From JBEKZQ01 sp049509675 (lineage in GTDB: Bacteria > Planctomycetota > Planctomycetia > Pirellulales > Thermoguttaceae), in the NCBI GenBank assembly GCA_049509675.1, contig JBEKZQ010000032.1, positions 1 through 23,727 of the forward strand: a stretch of DNA of 23,727 bases, given 5' to 3'. The notes below the pieces were generated by a model that was not told the origin of the DNA, searched no databases, and saw only the letters and a program-made list of their open reading frames with translations. This document shows, piece after piece, positions 1-8,236 of the stretch. Numbering within the stretch: position 1 is the stretch's first letter; every line of letters starts with the position of its first letter. The position numbers and the translations under genes are program-made.

Positions 1-1185
1 CGTTTTGCCGCCACATTGGCCTTCGTTCTCGCCGCACTGGCGGTCGGCGCCTGTGCGTTTTGCCCGCAGAGTTTGGCCAGTGAGCCATCCAGTGACATCG
101 CCCGCGAATTGCAACCGTTCGTGGACCATCACGTCCTGGCCGGCGCAGTGACGCTGGTCGCTTCGCCGGACAAGGTGCTCAGCCTCGATGCGGTGGGCTT
201 TGCCGACATTGCCGCCCAGAAGCCGATGCAGCCCGACTGCCTGTTCTGGATCGCCTCGATGTCCAAACCGATCGCCGCCACCGCGCTGATGATGCTCGTG
301 GACGAAGGCAAGGTCCGCGTGGATGATCCGGTCGAGAAGTATCTGCCGGAATTCAAGGGGCAAATGCTTTCGGCCGGGTCGGACAAAGGTCGCGCGGTGC
401 TGAAGAAGCCGGCACATCCGATCACAGTGAAGGAGATTTTGAGCCACACCAGCGGCCTGCCGTTCATGTCGCCGGCGGAGCACACGATCGACGGGTTGCC
501 TCTGGCCGAGGCGGTGCGCAGCTACGCGGCCGGCCCGTTGCAGTTCGAGCCGGGCAGCAAATATGCCTATAGCAACGCGGGCATCAACACCGCCGGGCGG
601 ATCATCGAGGTCGTCAGCGCAGTGCCCTACGAGGAGTTCTTGGCGTCGCGCCTGTTGAAGCCGTTGGGCATGAAGGACACGACCTTCCAGCCCAATGCCG
701 GGCAACTTCGCCGTCTGGCCAAGTCGTACAAGCCCAACGCCGCCCAGAACGGCCTGGAGGAAACGACGATCGGCCAGCTCAGCCATCCGCTCAGTTGCAA
801 GCACTATCCGTGCCCGGCCGGGGGCCTGTTCTCCACCGCCGCGGATGTTTCGCTTTTCTGCCGCATGATCCTCGGCGGCGGGGCGTACCAGGGCCGGCGT
901 TACGTCTCCGAAGCGGCCGTGCGGCAGATGACCGCCACGCAGATCGGCCGTCTGGGCGGCTATGGGTTCGGCTGGGGCACGTCGCGGGAGACCCGCGGCC
1001 CGGGCGACCCCGTGATCGTGGGTCCCTGCGGCCACGGCGGCGCTTATGCCACCGACATGTGGATCGATCCGCAGCGCCGACTCATTTACGTCTATATGGT
1101 GCAGCATGCGGGCTATCCCGGCCCGGAAGGCGGCAAGATCCTGCCCACGTTCCGCAAGGCCGCGGAGAAAGCATTTGCGAAATAA
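1..1185 (+). CDS. Class C beta-lactamase-like serine hydrolase, 5' end outside window
   Basis: The protein belongs to the penicillin-binding / class C beta-lactamase-like serine hydrolase family (Pfam Beta-lactamase), which acts on peptides, esters or beta-lactams outside the cytoplasm. Counting from the first in-frame TTG at 16, the catalytic triad motifs are visible: SMSK (S81-K84) as SxxK, YSN (185-187) as YxN, and HGG (340-342) as the KTG-equivalent. The reading frame is open to base 1 and the first residues form a hydrophobic stretch like a signal peptide, so the true start is probably just upstream of the window. The ORF ends at TAA 1183-1185, and the next gene begins 15 bases later, which suggests co-transcription. 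Planctomycetes carry many such secreted esterase/peptidase-like paralogues. The family is clear but the substrate cannot be told, and nothing shows that it confers antibiotic resistance. Confidence 0.88.
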   Translation, partial: RFAATLAFVLAALAVGACAFCPQSLASEPSSDIARELQPFVDHHVLAGAVTLVASPDKVLSLDAVGFADIAAQKPMQPDCLFWIASMSKPIAATALMMLVDEGKVRVDDPVEKYLPEFKGQMLSAGSDKGRAVLKKPAHPITVKEILSHTSGLPFMSPAEHTIDGLPLAEAVRSYAAGPLQFEPGSKYAYSNAGINTAGRIIEVVSAVPYEEFLASRLLKPLGMKDTTFQPNAGQLRRLAKSYKPNAAQNGLEETTIGQLSHPLSCKHYPCPAGGLFSTAADVSLFCRMILGGGAYQGRRYVSEAAVRQMTATQIGRLGGYGFGWGTSRETRGPGDPVIVGPCGHGGAYATDMWIDPQRRLIYVYMVQHAGYPGPEGGKILPTFRKAAEKAFAK

Positions 1186-1199
1186 AGGAGATTTGCGCG

Positions 1200-1688
1200 A
1201 TGATCGGTCGTGGCTCGCTCGTCCCGGCATGGCTGATTCTGATCTTCGTGGTCGCAACGGCCGTTGCCGCCGAGACGGGCGCCGATCGGCCCGCGGGGGC
1301 CAGAACCGCGCCCGGCGCGAAGACCTCGCCGGACTTGAACCTCAACGGCGTCTGGCGGGGATTCGTGGTCGCCGGGAAAGGGGAGCATCCCGACCGCGGC
1401 TCGGTACACCTGGAGTTGACGATTCGCGGCGATCACATCACCGCCCAGCGACTGGACGGGCAGGGCGGCTCCCTGGGCGACGGCACGTACAAGATCATCA
1501 CCGCCCGCTTCTACCAGATGGACGCCACCGAGACTCGCAAGCGCGCGAAACCCAAGAGCTACCAGGGGATCTGCGCCTTCGGCCCCGACCTGATGAAGTG
1601 GTGCGTGGCCACGCCGGGCAATCCGCGGCCGGCCACGTTCGAAACCAAGGGTCAGCAGTTTCTGCTCATCCTGAAACGGCAGCCATGA
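1200..1688 (+). CDS. Small secreted protein, TIGR03067-like
   Basis: This encodes a 162-residue protein with an N-terminal signal peptide (residues 1-25, hydrophobic core around LILIFVVATAVA). The rest looks like one TIGR03067-type domain, a planctomycete-rich family of unknown function. It opens with a 'LNGVWRGFVV' strand and closes with a 'DLMKWCVATPGNPRPATF' to 'QQFLLILKR' pattern, as that family does. An AAGGAG ribosome-binding site (1185-1190) lies nine bases before the ATG and overlaps the stop of the upstream hydrolase gene, so the two are probably one operon. The family match is from memory of the pattern, not from a search. A role in the cell envelope is plausible but unproven. Confidence 0.75.
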   Translation: MIGRGSLVPAWLILIFVVATAVAAETGADRPAGARTAPGAKTSPDLNLNGVWRGFVVAGKGEHPDRGSVHLELTIRGDHITAQRLDGQGGSLGDGTYKIITARFYQMDATETRKRAKPKSYQGICAFGPDLMKWCVATPGNPRPATFETKGQQFLLILKRQP

Positions 1689-1689
1689 C

Positions 1690-1717
1690 TTGCTGTTGCC
1701 GCGCGGGTCATTATAAT
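1690..1717 (+). promoter_or_regulatory. Sigma-70-type promoter for the isomerase/epimerase gene
   Basis: A perfect -10 hexamer TATAAT (1712-1717) has a weak -35 TTGCTG (1690-1695) 16 bases upstream. It starts immediately after the previous gene's stop and would give a leader of about 75 bases before the ATG at 1800. Confidence 0.55.
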
Positions 1718-1799
1718 GGGAAGCGTTGCGCCCGGAGCGTTCCGGGCGAAGGGTTCCGTGGATGTGCATCGAAGTAAGTCGTCTTACCGGGAGGATCGC

Positions 1800-2651
1800 A
1801 TGAAAGTTCACTGTTCCGTTCTGGCCCTCGTGTTGGCTGCCCTGGCGTCATGGCCCACCGTTGCTTCCGCCGCGAAGCGCGATGACTCGGCCTCGGAGAA
1901 GCTGGGCTTCAAGCTGTCGTTGCAGTGCTGGACGTTCAACCGGCTCACGTTCTTCGAGACGGTTGACAAGGCCGCCGAACTCGGCATCAAGTATCTGGAG
2001 ATGTTCCCGGGCCAGAAACTCAAGCCCGGCTCCAACGCCTCGATCGGTCCCGACATGAGCGAGGAAACGATCCGGGAGATCAAGCAGAAGCTTGCCGACG
2101 CGGGCGGGCTGAAGGTGGTGGCCTACGGCGTGGCCGGCGTCCCCACCGACGAGCAGGGCGCGCGAAAGATGTGCGAGTGGGCCAAGAAGCTGGGCATCCA
2201 GGTCTTTGTCACCGAGACCACGCCCGTCGCCATCCACGACAAACTCTGCGAGGAGTACAACATCCGCTACGCCTTGCACAATCATCCGCAAAGCTGGCCC
2301 CCGGAAAAAGTCCTCTCGGCGTGCAAGGGTCACTGCAAACTGATCGGCTCTTGCAGCGACACGGGCCATTGGATGCGGGCCAATCGCGTGCCGGTCGACA
2401 TGCTCAAGAAGCTCCAGGGGCGGGTCGAGCACCTGCACTTCAAAGACCTCGACCAATTCGGCGGCGGCCACGACGTTCCCTGGGGCACCGGCAAAGGCAA
2501 TCCCAAGGCGATGTTGGAAGAACTGCAGCGGCAGGGCTTCCAGGGCTATTTCTCCATCGAGTACGAATACGGCAGCCTCGATGATCTGGCCAAGGAACTG
2601 CCGCAGTGCGTGGCCTTCTTCGACAAGACCCTCGGCGAACTGGCCAAGTGA
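1800..2651 (+). CDS. Secreted sugar phosphate isomerase/epimerase-like TIM-barrel protein
   Basis: This is a 283-residue protein of the xylose isomerase-like TIM barrel family (AP endonuclease 2 superfamily). Members isomerise or epimerise sugars, or cleave related substrates, with a divalent metal. Residues 1-24 form a signal peptide ending VASAA, so the protein is exported; this is common in planctomycete paralogues and unusual elsewhere. Likely metal or catalytic residues are E67 (LEMFPG), E139, the HNH of ALHNHP (160-162), D187 and H190 (SDTGHW), H211/H213 with K215-D216 (HLHFKD), and E254 (SIEYEYG). The start was chosen because GGGAGG (1789-1794) lies five bases before ATG 1800; the upstream in-frame codons lack this support. 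The substrate cannot be predicted from sequence. A hairpin terminator follows the gene. Confidence 0.85.
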   Translation: MKVHCSVLALVLAALASWPTVASAAKRDDSASEKLGFKLSLQCWTFNRLTFFETVDKAAELGIKYLEMFPGQKLKPGSNASIGPDMSEETIREIKQKLADAGGLKVVAYGVAGVPTDEQGARKMCEWAKKLGIQVFVTETTPVAIHDKLCEEYNIRYALHNHPQSWPPEKVLSACKGHCKLIGSCSDTGHWMRANRVPVDMLKKLQGRVEHLHFKDLDQFGGGHDVPWGTGKGNPKAMLEELQRQGFQGYFSIEYEYGSLDDLAKELPQCVAFFDKTLGELAK

Positions 2652-2693
2652 GAAGGATTCGTCTGCACGCGCTCGGACAGTAGTCGTTCTCAG

Positions 2694-2735
2694 GGGACTG
2701 TCTCCTTTATCCGGAAGGGGACAGTCCCATTTTTT
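2694..2735 (+). terminator. Intrinsic terminator-like hairpin
   Basis: A 12-bp stem (2694-2705 with 2717-2728, one T.G wobble) has an 11-base loop and is followed by A and six T's (2730-2735). It fits rho-independent termination after the isomerase gene. Its arms (GGGACTGTC / GACAGTCCC) also resemble the GGGGAC-type palindromes scattered in planctomycete genomes, so it may be a co-opted repeat. Confidence 0.7.
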
Positions 2736-2752
2736 CCCCGCGTCGATAACTC

Positions 2753-3766
2753 ATGATCGAAGCCGCCATACAACTCGTCGAGGGCGGGCAGGATCTGTCG
2801 GCGGAGCAGGTCGCCGAGGCCATGGGACTGATCATGCGCGGCCGCTGCCACGATGATCAGATCGCGCGGCTGTTGCTGGGACTGCACCGCAAGGGGGAAA
2901 CCGTGGCGGAAGTGGCGGGGGCGGCCGCCGCCATGCGCGAACAGATGACGCGGATTCGCACCTCGCACGCCAAAGTGATCGACACCTGCGGCACCGGCGG
3001 CGATCGCTCCGGGACGTTCAACATCAGCACGGCCGCGGCCCTGGTCACCGCGGCCGCCGGGGTTCCGGTCGCCAAGCACGGCAACCGGGCCGTGACCAGC
3101 CGCAGCGGCTCGGCCGACGTCTTGGCGGTTCTGGGCGTCAATGTCGAGGCCGAGGTGGCTTGCGTCGAGGAGTGCCTGGAAGAATTGGGCATCTGCTTTT
3201 GCTTCGCGCCCTTGCTGCACGGGGCCATGAAGCACGTGGCCCCGGTCCGCAAGCGATTGAACGAACCGACGATCTTCAACATCCTGGGCCCGCTGGCCAA
3301 TCCGGCGGCCGCTCCGTTCCAACTGATCGGCGTGGGCCGGGCCGCCTTGCAACCGCTCTTATCCCGGGCCCTGGTCCTCTTGGGCTCGCAGCGGGCATTG
3401 GTGGTCCACGGCAGCGACGGGCTGGACGAAGTGACCCTGGCCGGCACTACACACGTCTTCGAGGCGGCCCAGGGCCGGGTCGACCAGTTCCACTGGAAGC
3501 CGGCCGATTTCGGCCTTGCGACGGCCCCGACCGAGGCGTTGCGGGTGGCAGGGCCCGAGGAGAGCGCAGCGGTGATCCGCGACATCCTTAGCCGGCGGCC
3601 CGGGGCGGCGCGCGACGTGGTGCTGGCCAATGCGGCCGCCGCCTTGTGGACCGTCCGCCACGCGGCCACGCTGGAGGGGTGTGTCCGTGCGGCGGCCGAC
3701 GCGATCGACAGCGGGGCCGCTCAGGAGCTGCTCCTGCGGCTCGTCGCCCGGACCCGCGCGAACTGA
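2753..3766 (+). CDS. trpD: Anthranilate phosphoribosyltransferase
   Basis: TrpD transfers the phosphoribosyl group of PRPP to anthranilate, the second step of tryptophan synthesis, in the cytoplasm. The 337-residue length is normal. Diagnostic motifs are present in order: the PRPP-binding GTGGD loop (80-84) with N90-IST, KHGNR (108-112) and S118, the anthranilate-contacting region around R166/R168, GPLANP (179-184), and the metal-binding DGLDE (222-226). The gene stands alone, with no other trp gene in the window. This is common in bacteria with dispersed trp genes. No Shine-Dalgarno sequence is visible before ATG 2753, and the terminator-like hairpin ends only 17 bases upstream. Its expression may therefore depend on read-through or on a promoter I cannot see. 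It converges on the repeat-protein gene with a 48-base gap. Confidence 0.96.
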   Translation: MIEAAIQLVEGGQDLSAEQVAEAMGLIMRGRCHDDQIARLLLGLHRKGETVAEVAGAAAAMREQMTRIRTSHAKVIDTCGTGGDRSGTFNISTAAALVTAAAGVPVAKHGNRAVTSRSGSADVLAVLGVNVEAEVACVEECLEELGICFCFAPLLHGAMKHVAPVRKRLNEPTIFNILGPLANPAAAPFQLIGVGRAALQPLLSRALVLLGSQRALVVHGSDGLDEVTLAGTTHVFEAAQGRVDQFHWKPADFGLATAPTEALRVAGPEESAAVIRDILSRRPGAARDVVLANAAAALWTVRHAATLEGCVRAAADAIDSGAAQELLLRLVARTRAN

Positions 3767-3801
3767 ATCCGCGGAAACTGAACCCGCGTTGTGCGAACGG
3801 C

Positions 3802-3816
3802 GAGAGGCTGCCTCTC
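3802..3816. terminator. Short convergent hairpin between trpD and the repeat-protein gene
   Basis: GAGAGG-CTG-CCTCTC forms a six-pair stem that overlaps the stop codon of the minus-strand gene. No T tract follows on either strand, so function as a bidirectional terminator is only a guess. Just upstream, CTGAAtCCGCG and CTGAAcCCGCG form a near-exact direct repeat. Confidence 0.25.
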
Positions 3817-6800
3817 AGATTTGCACTTCGTCGAGGAAGGCGATGTTCTCGCCGCCCTGCGGATTCAGGCCCACGAACTTGATGACGTGTACTCCGGACG
3901 TGACCGTAAAAGTCGACGTCTGGTACGAGCTATAGCTGGTGCCGGAGGGAGTGATCAGGCCAACCTGGGCCCCGTCCAGCAGCACCTGGATCTGTTGATA
4001 ATGCGTCTGGGCGGCGCCGGCGCGTTGGGCGGCCAGGAAGGTGATGCTGTAGGAGCCGGCGTCCAGAAGAACGGATTGGCTCAGGCTGCCGCTGTTCTCG
4101 ATGAAGGCCACCTGGGTGCCGTCGGGCGCATCGGGATTGCCGGAGGTGAGGGTGCTGCCGTTGCTGCTGACGCCGGCTTGCCCGGTAAACTGCCAGGGGG
4201 AACCGGCGGGCGCGTATTGATAGGTATTGGCAGCCAGTGCCGGCGCCTCGAAGCTGCCGCCCGTGATCGCGTCGGCCAGGGTGAGCGCCACCTGGTCGAC
4301 CAAGGCCGTGTTGTTGCCGCCCTGCGGATTCAGGCCCACGAGCTGGATGGTGTGCGTGCCGGCGGCTACCGTGAAAGTGGGCGTCTGGTACAGCGCGTAG
4401 CTGGTGCCGGAGGGAGTCACCAAACCCACTTGTGCGCCATCGACGAGGAATTGGAGTTCCTGATAATGCGTCTGCAGGATGCCGCCGCGCTGGGCCGCCT
4501 GGAAACTGACGCTGTAGGTGCCGGCGTCCAACGATACGGATTGGCTCATGCTGCCATTGCCTTGGATGAAGGCGACCTGCGTGCCGTCCGGGGCGTTTGG
4601 GTTGGCGGAAGTGATGGCGCTGCCGTTGCTGCTGATGCCTGCCTGCCCGGTAAACTGCCAGGGCGAGCCGCTGGGCGCGTACTGGAAGGAATTTGGGGCC
4701 AGTCCGGGCCGCTCGAAACTGCCGCTCACGATCGAGTCGGCCGGCGGCAAGAGCGTCACCGCGTCGACGAAGGCCGTGTTGTCGCCGCCCTGCGGGTTGA
4801 GGCCCGCAAACTTGACGGTATGCATCCCGGCGGCGACCGTGAAGTTGGACGTCTGATAGGTGCTATAGCTGGTGCCGACGGGAGTGATCAGGCCCACCTG
4901 GGCGCCGTCGACGAGCACCTGGATCTGCTGGTAATGGGTTTGCACGCTGCCGCTGCTGTTGCCGGCGCGCTGGGCTGCCTGAAATGACAGGCCGTAGGTG
5001 CCGGCGTCCAGGTACACGGATTGACTCATGGCGGCGGTGGCTTGCAGGAAGGCCACCTGGGTGCCGTCGGGGGCGTTGGGGTTGGCCGCCGTGAAGCCGC
5101 TGCCGTTGTTGGTCACCCCCGCTCCGCCGGTAAACGTCCAGGGCGAACCATTGGGCACATACTGGTAGGTTGCGGCGGCCAGTCCCGGGGCCTCGAAGCC
5201 GCCGTCCCGGACCGAGTCCGCCTGCGGCGAGACCACCACCTCATCGACAAATGCAGTGTTGTCGCCACCCAACGGGTCGAGCCCCGCGAAGGTCACGGTA
5301 TGCATCCCGACCGAGACCTTGAAGTTGGACGTCTGGTACAGGCCGTAACTGGTGCTGTAGGGGGTAATCAGGCCCACCTGGGCGCCGTCGACCAACACCT
5401 GGATCTGCTGGTAATGGGCTTGCACGCTGCTGGCGCGTTGGGCGGCCTGGAAGGCAATCGTGTACGTGCCGGAGTACAGGTACACGGATTGCGCCATGCT
5501 GCCGGTGTCCTGCAGGAAGGCGACCTGGGCGCCGTCGGGGGCGTTTGGGTTGGCGGAAGTGAAACCGCTGCCATTGCCACTCACCCCGGCCGGCCCGGTA
5601 AACTGCCAGGCCAAGCCGTTGGGCGCGTATTGGAAGGTATTGCCGGCCAGTCCCGGCGCCTCGAAACTTCCACCGGCGATCACGTCGGCCTGCGGCGAGA
5701 TAGCCACTTGGTCGATGAAGGCCGTGTTGTCGCCGCCCAGTTGGTTGAGACCCGCGAACTCGATAGTGTGCGTCCCGGCGCCGACCGAGAAAGTCGGCGT
5801 CTGATACAGGCCGAAGCTGGTGCCGGTGGGAGTAATCAGGCCCTTTGCGACGCTGTCGACCAGCACTTGGATCTCCTGGCTGTGGGCCTGGTAGCTGCCG
5901 CCGCGCTGGGCAGCCTGGAAGGAGATGCTGTAGGCGCCGGCGTCCAGGTATACCGATTGGCTCATGTAGCCGTAGCCCTGGAGGAAGCCGACCTGGATGC
6001 CATCGGGGGCAGCGGCGGCGCCGAAGGCACTGCCGTTTCTGGCAACGCCGGCCATTCCCGAACATTGCCAGGGCGAACCGTTGGCCGCGTACAGCAAACC
6101 ATTGGCGGGCAGTCCCGGCGCCTCGAAACTCCCGTCGCTGATCGAGTCCGCTGCCGACGAGACCACCACTTCCTCCACAAAGGCCGTGTTGTCGCCGCCC
6201 TGCGGGTCCAAACCGACCAGGCGAATGGTGTGTGGTCCCGCCCCCACCGTGAAATTCGACGACTGGTACAAGCCATAACTGGTGCTTGCGGGAGTGACCA
6301 GGCCTGCCGGCGCGTTATCGACCAGTATCTGGATCTCCTGGGGATGGGACTGGGGGCCGTTGGCGCGCTGGGCCGCCTGAAACGACAGGCAATAGGTGCC
6401 CGCATCCAGATAGGTCGTTTGGCCCATGTTGCCATAGCTTTGCAGGAAGGCGACCTGGGTGCCCTGGGGTGCGGCGGGATTGGCGGCGGTGAAAGCGCTG
6501 CCGTTGTTGGTGATCCCGGCCGCTCCGTGGAACTGCCAGGGCACGCCGTCCGGCACGTATTGGTATCCGGTCGTGGCCAGCGCCGGTACGTTGAAATTGC
6601 CGTCGACCAGCGAGTTCACCACCGGCGCGACCACCACCTCGTCGATCAAGGCGGTGTTGTCGCCGCCCAATTGGTTAAGCCCCGCGAACTTGACGGTGTG
6701 TACTCCGGAGGTCACCGTGAACGTCGGCGTCTGGTACGAGCCATAACTGGTGCTGTTGGGAGTGGCCTGGCCCACCGGGGCGCTGTCGACCAGCACCTGG

Positions 6801-7552
6801 ATCTGTTGATTATGGGCCTGGGCGGCGCCGGCCCGTTGCGCAGCCAGGAACGAAAGGCTGTAGGTGCCGGCGGACAGGTTCACCGATTGGCTCATGCTGC
6901 CGGTGGCTTGCAGGAAGGCGACCTGGCTGCCGTCCGGGGCGCCGGGATTGCTGCCGGTGAAGCCGCTGCCGTTGCTGCTGATCCCCGCCGATCCCAAGAA
7001 CTGCCAGGGCGATCCGCTCGGCGCGGTTTGGAAACTGCCGCCGGGCAGGGCGAGTTGCTCGAAGCTGCTGTCGCTGATGGCGTTGGACTCCGAGAGCGTC
7101 ACCTCGTCGAGCAGGGCGGTGTTGTCGCCGCCCTGCGGGTTGAGCCCCAGGAACTCCAGCGTATGCACCCCGCTGGTCGCCACGTTGAAAGCCGGCAACT
7201 GGTACGTGCCGTAAATATCGTTCACCGGCGTGACCGTTCCCACTTGCACGCCGTCGACCAACACCTGAAGTTCCTGAAGATGTGTCTGCGCGACGCCGGC
7301 ACGCTGGGCTGCCACGAACGCAAGGGTGTAGCTGCCGGCGGACAAATAGACCGCCTGGCTCAGGCTGCCGTTGCACTGGATGAATGCGACCTGCGCGCCG
7401 TCGGGGGCGCCGGTGTTGCTGGACGTAACCGGGCTGCCGTTGTTGCTGATCCCCGCCCCGCCGGAAAATTGCCAGGGCGAACCGTTCGGCGCATATTGGA
7501 AGGTCTTGGTCAGCAACGTCGGCGTCTCGAAGCTGCTGTCACTGATAGCATT
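3815..7552 (-). repeat. Eight in-frame tandem coding repeats of about 460-480 bp
   Basis: The unit lengths, read from the protein repeat boundaries in gene order, are about 468, 468, 468, 460, 470, 480, 463 and 461 bp. All are in frame, with short linkers such as 'VVVSPQADS'. Identity between units is visible at DNA as well as protein level, for example in the block encoding GGDNTAF. This suggests growth by unequal recombination. Units 5 and 6 look especially close to each other by eye. Confidence 0.9.
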
Positions 7553-7705
7553 GAATAGCGCGCTGACCGGGGCGGTGGTGGTGAGCATCTTCCGGCCTTC
7601 GAGACCTTCGAAACCCAACCGCCGCGAAGCAGGACGGCTGCGCGGCTTGCGGCGCAAGTTGGTCCGGGAAGCACCCGAGAAGATCTGACGGATCGATCGC
7701 AACAT
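3815..7705 (-). CDS. Giant secreted protein of eight ~155-residue beta-sandwich-like repeats
   Basis: This encodes a 1296-residue extracellular protein. The N-terminus is very basic (residues 1-33) and leads into LEGRKML (35-41), the LExRxML-type motif found at the start of large planctomycete surface proteins. Eight repeats follow, at 7085-7552, 6617-7084, 6149-6616, 5689-6148, 5219-5688, 4739-5218, 4276-4738 and 3815-4275. Each carries the same sequence signposts: 'SFE.P', 'GSPWQF', 'APDG.QVAF.Q', 'SQSV.LDAGTY', 'QEIQVLVD', 'HT..F.GLNPQGGDNTAF.DEV'. The pattern suggests a galactose-binding/CBM-like jelly roll, perhaps for glycan binding or adhesion. That fold is inferred. There is no C-terminal membrane or PEP-CTERM anchor; the last repeat runs to the stop. 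ATG 7705 was chosen because it has GGGAG (7715-7719) upstream and starts the typical MLRSIRQ leader. The longer frame to 7954 has neither feature. Confidence 0.87.
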   Translation of the reverse strand: MLRSIRQIFSGASRTNLRRKPRSRPASRRLGFEGLEGRKMLTTTAPVSALFNAISDSSFETPTLLTKTFQYAPNGSPWQFSGGAGISNNGSPVTSSNTGAPDGAQVAFIQCNGSLSQAVYLSAGSYTLAFVAAQRAGVAQTHLQELQVLVDGVQVGTVTPVNDIYGTYQLPAFNVATSGVHTLEFLGLNPQGGDNTALLDEVTLSESNAISDSSFEQLALPGGSFQTAPSGSPWQFLGSAGISSNGSGFTGSNPGAPDGSQVAFLQATGSMSQSVNLSAGTYSLSFLAAQRAGAAQAHNQQIQVLVDSAPVGQATPNSTSYGSYQTPTFTVTSGVHTVKFAGLNQLGGDNTALIDEVVVAPVVNSLVDGNFNVPALATTGYQYVPDGVPWQFHGAAGITNNGSAFTAANPAAPQGTQVAFLQSYGNMGQTTYLDAGTYCLSFQAAQRANGPQSHPQEIQILVDNAPAGLVTPASTSYGLYQSSNFTVGAGPHTIRLVGLDPQGGDNTAFVEEVVVSSAADSISDGSFEAPGLPANGLLYAANGSPWQCSGMAGVARNGSAFGAAAAPDGIQVGFLQGYGYMSQSVYLDAGAYSISFQAAQRGGSYQAHSQEIQVLVDSVAKGLITPTGTSFGLYQTPTFSVGAGTHTIEFAGLNQLGGDNTAFIDQVAISPQADVIAGGSFEAPGLAGNTFQYAPNGLAWQFTGPAGVSGNGSGFTSANPNAPDGAQVAFLQDTGSMAQSVYLYSGTYTIAFQAAQRASSVQAHYQQIQVLVDGAQVGLITPYSTSYGLYQTSNFKVSVGMHTVTFAGLDPLGGDNTAFVDEVVVSPQADSVRDGGFEAPGLAAATYQYVPNGSPWTFTGGAGVTNNGSGFTAANPNAPDGTQVAFLQATAAMSQSVYLDAGTYGLSFQAAQRAGNSSGSVQTHYQQIQVLVDGAQVGLITPVGTSYSTYQTSNFTVAAGMHTVKFAGLNPQGGDNTAFVDAVTLLPPADSIVSGSFERPGLAPNSFQYAPSGSPWQFTGQAGISSNGSAITSANPNAPDGTQVAFIQGNGSMSQSVSLDAGTYSVSFQAAQRGGILQTHYQELQFLVDGAQVGLVTPSGTSYALYQTPTFTVAAGTHTIQLVGLNPQGGNNTALVDQVALTLADAITGGSFEAPALAANTYQYAPAGSPWQFTGQAGVSSNGSTLTSGNPDAPDGTQVAFIENSGSLSQSVLLDAGSYSITFLAAQRAGAAQTHYQQIQVLLDGAQVGLITPSGTSYSSYQTSTFTVTSGVHVIKFVGLNPQGGENIAFLDEVQI

Positions 7706-7740
7706 AGTTCTTTCTCCCAGCAAGAAAGCATGGACCGGGC

Positions 7741-7816
7741 GGGAAAAGGGGACCGGCGCCTTTTTTGCAAAAGTACCCCTAGGGCCGTTCCGGCAGGGTG
7801 CCTGTCCCCTTTTCCC
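7741..7816. repeat. REP/MITE-like inverted repeat in the leader of the giant gene
   Basis: Two 20-base arms (7741-7760 and 7797-7816) are inverted complements at 18 of 20 positions and flank a 36-base loop. The arms contain GGGAAAAGGGGAC / TGTCCCCTTTTCCC, a palindrome type I associate with mobile REP-like elements in planctomycetes. It starts 36 bases upstream of the ATG of the repeat-protein gene. It could therefore be transcribed into that gene's leader. Confidence 0.7.
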
Positions 7817-8236
7817 AGGTCCGACAACACATACCTGTGGGTGTAATGAAGTCACCCGATAAGCAGGAATACGTGCATTGCACCAACTTGAACGGAAAAA
7901 GTCCAGGTCAATTTTTGACTCGGACAACCGGGTCGGGGCCCATTTCGATTGCAAGGACGTACGGATTATCCCACTTCAATTTCAAGGGCAAGCTCGCCTT
8001 CCGGCATGAGGGCATGCGGCCGTGGCGAGGATGGCCACGTCTGTCCAGTCGCCGGGCGGCCAGGGATTGCCAGTGGGACGGGTGCCCCATATGGACGAGG
8101 CCCTTTGTCAAGTAGAATAGCGAGATAAGGGCAAGCAAGACCGGGCCGTTCCTGCCAAGAGTTATCTATGCTGCCCCCGGAACTGGTCACGAAAGACCAT
8201 ACGGAATGAAAAATAGTTCTGACCCCTTTTTCGTCC
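7817..8236. other. Non-coding stretch with no recognisable gene
   Basis: Only short overlapping frames are present on both strands, and none has a ribosome-binding site or a recognisable domain. No clear promoter for the minus-strand repeat gene was found. Near the end, GTTCTGACCCC (8217-8227) is followed by a T run. The same motif type is seen as one arm of the hairpin at 22703-22742. Confidence 0.4.

Noticed and set aside
5021..7558. Long plus-strand open frame (845 codons) opposite the repeat protein, and another at 3791-4987
   Set aside because: It is antisense to the eight-unit gene, and its own apparent repeats are mirror images of those units. It has no ribosome-binding site or recognisable domain. 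GC-rich codon use opens such frames.
7908..8190. Two short minus-strand frames (about 75 codons each)
   Set aside because: They overlap in different frames, lack ribosome-binding sites and resemble nothing known; they lie in a repeat-rich gap.
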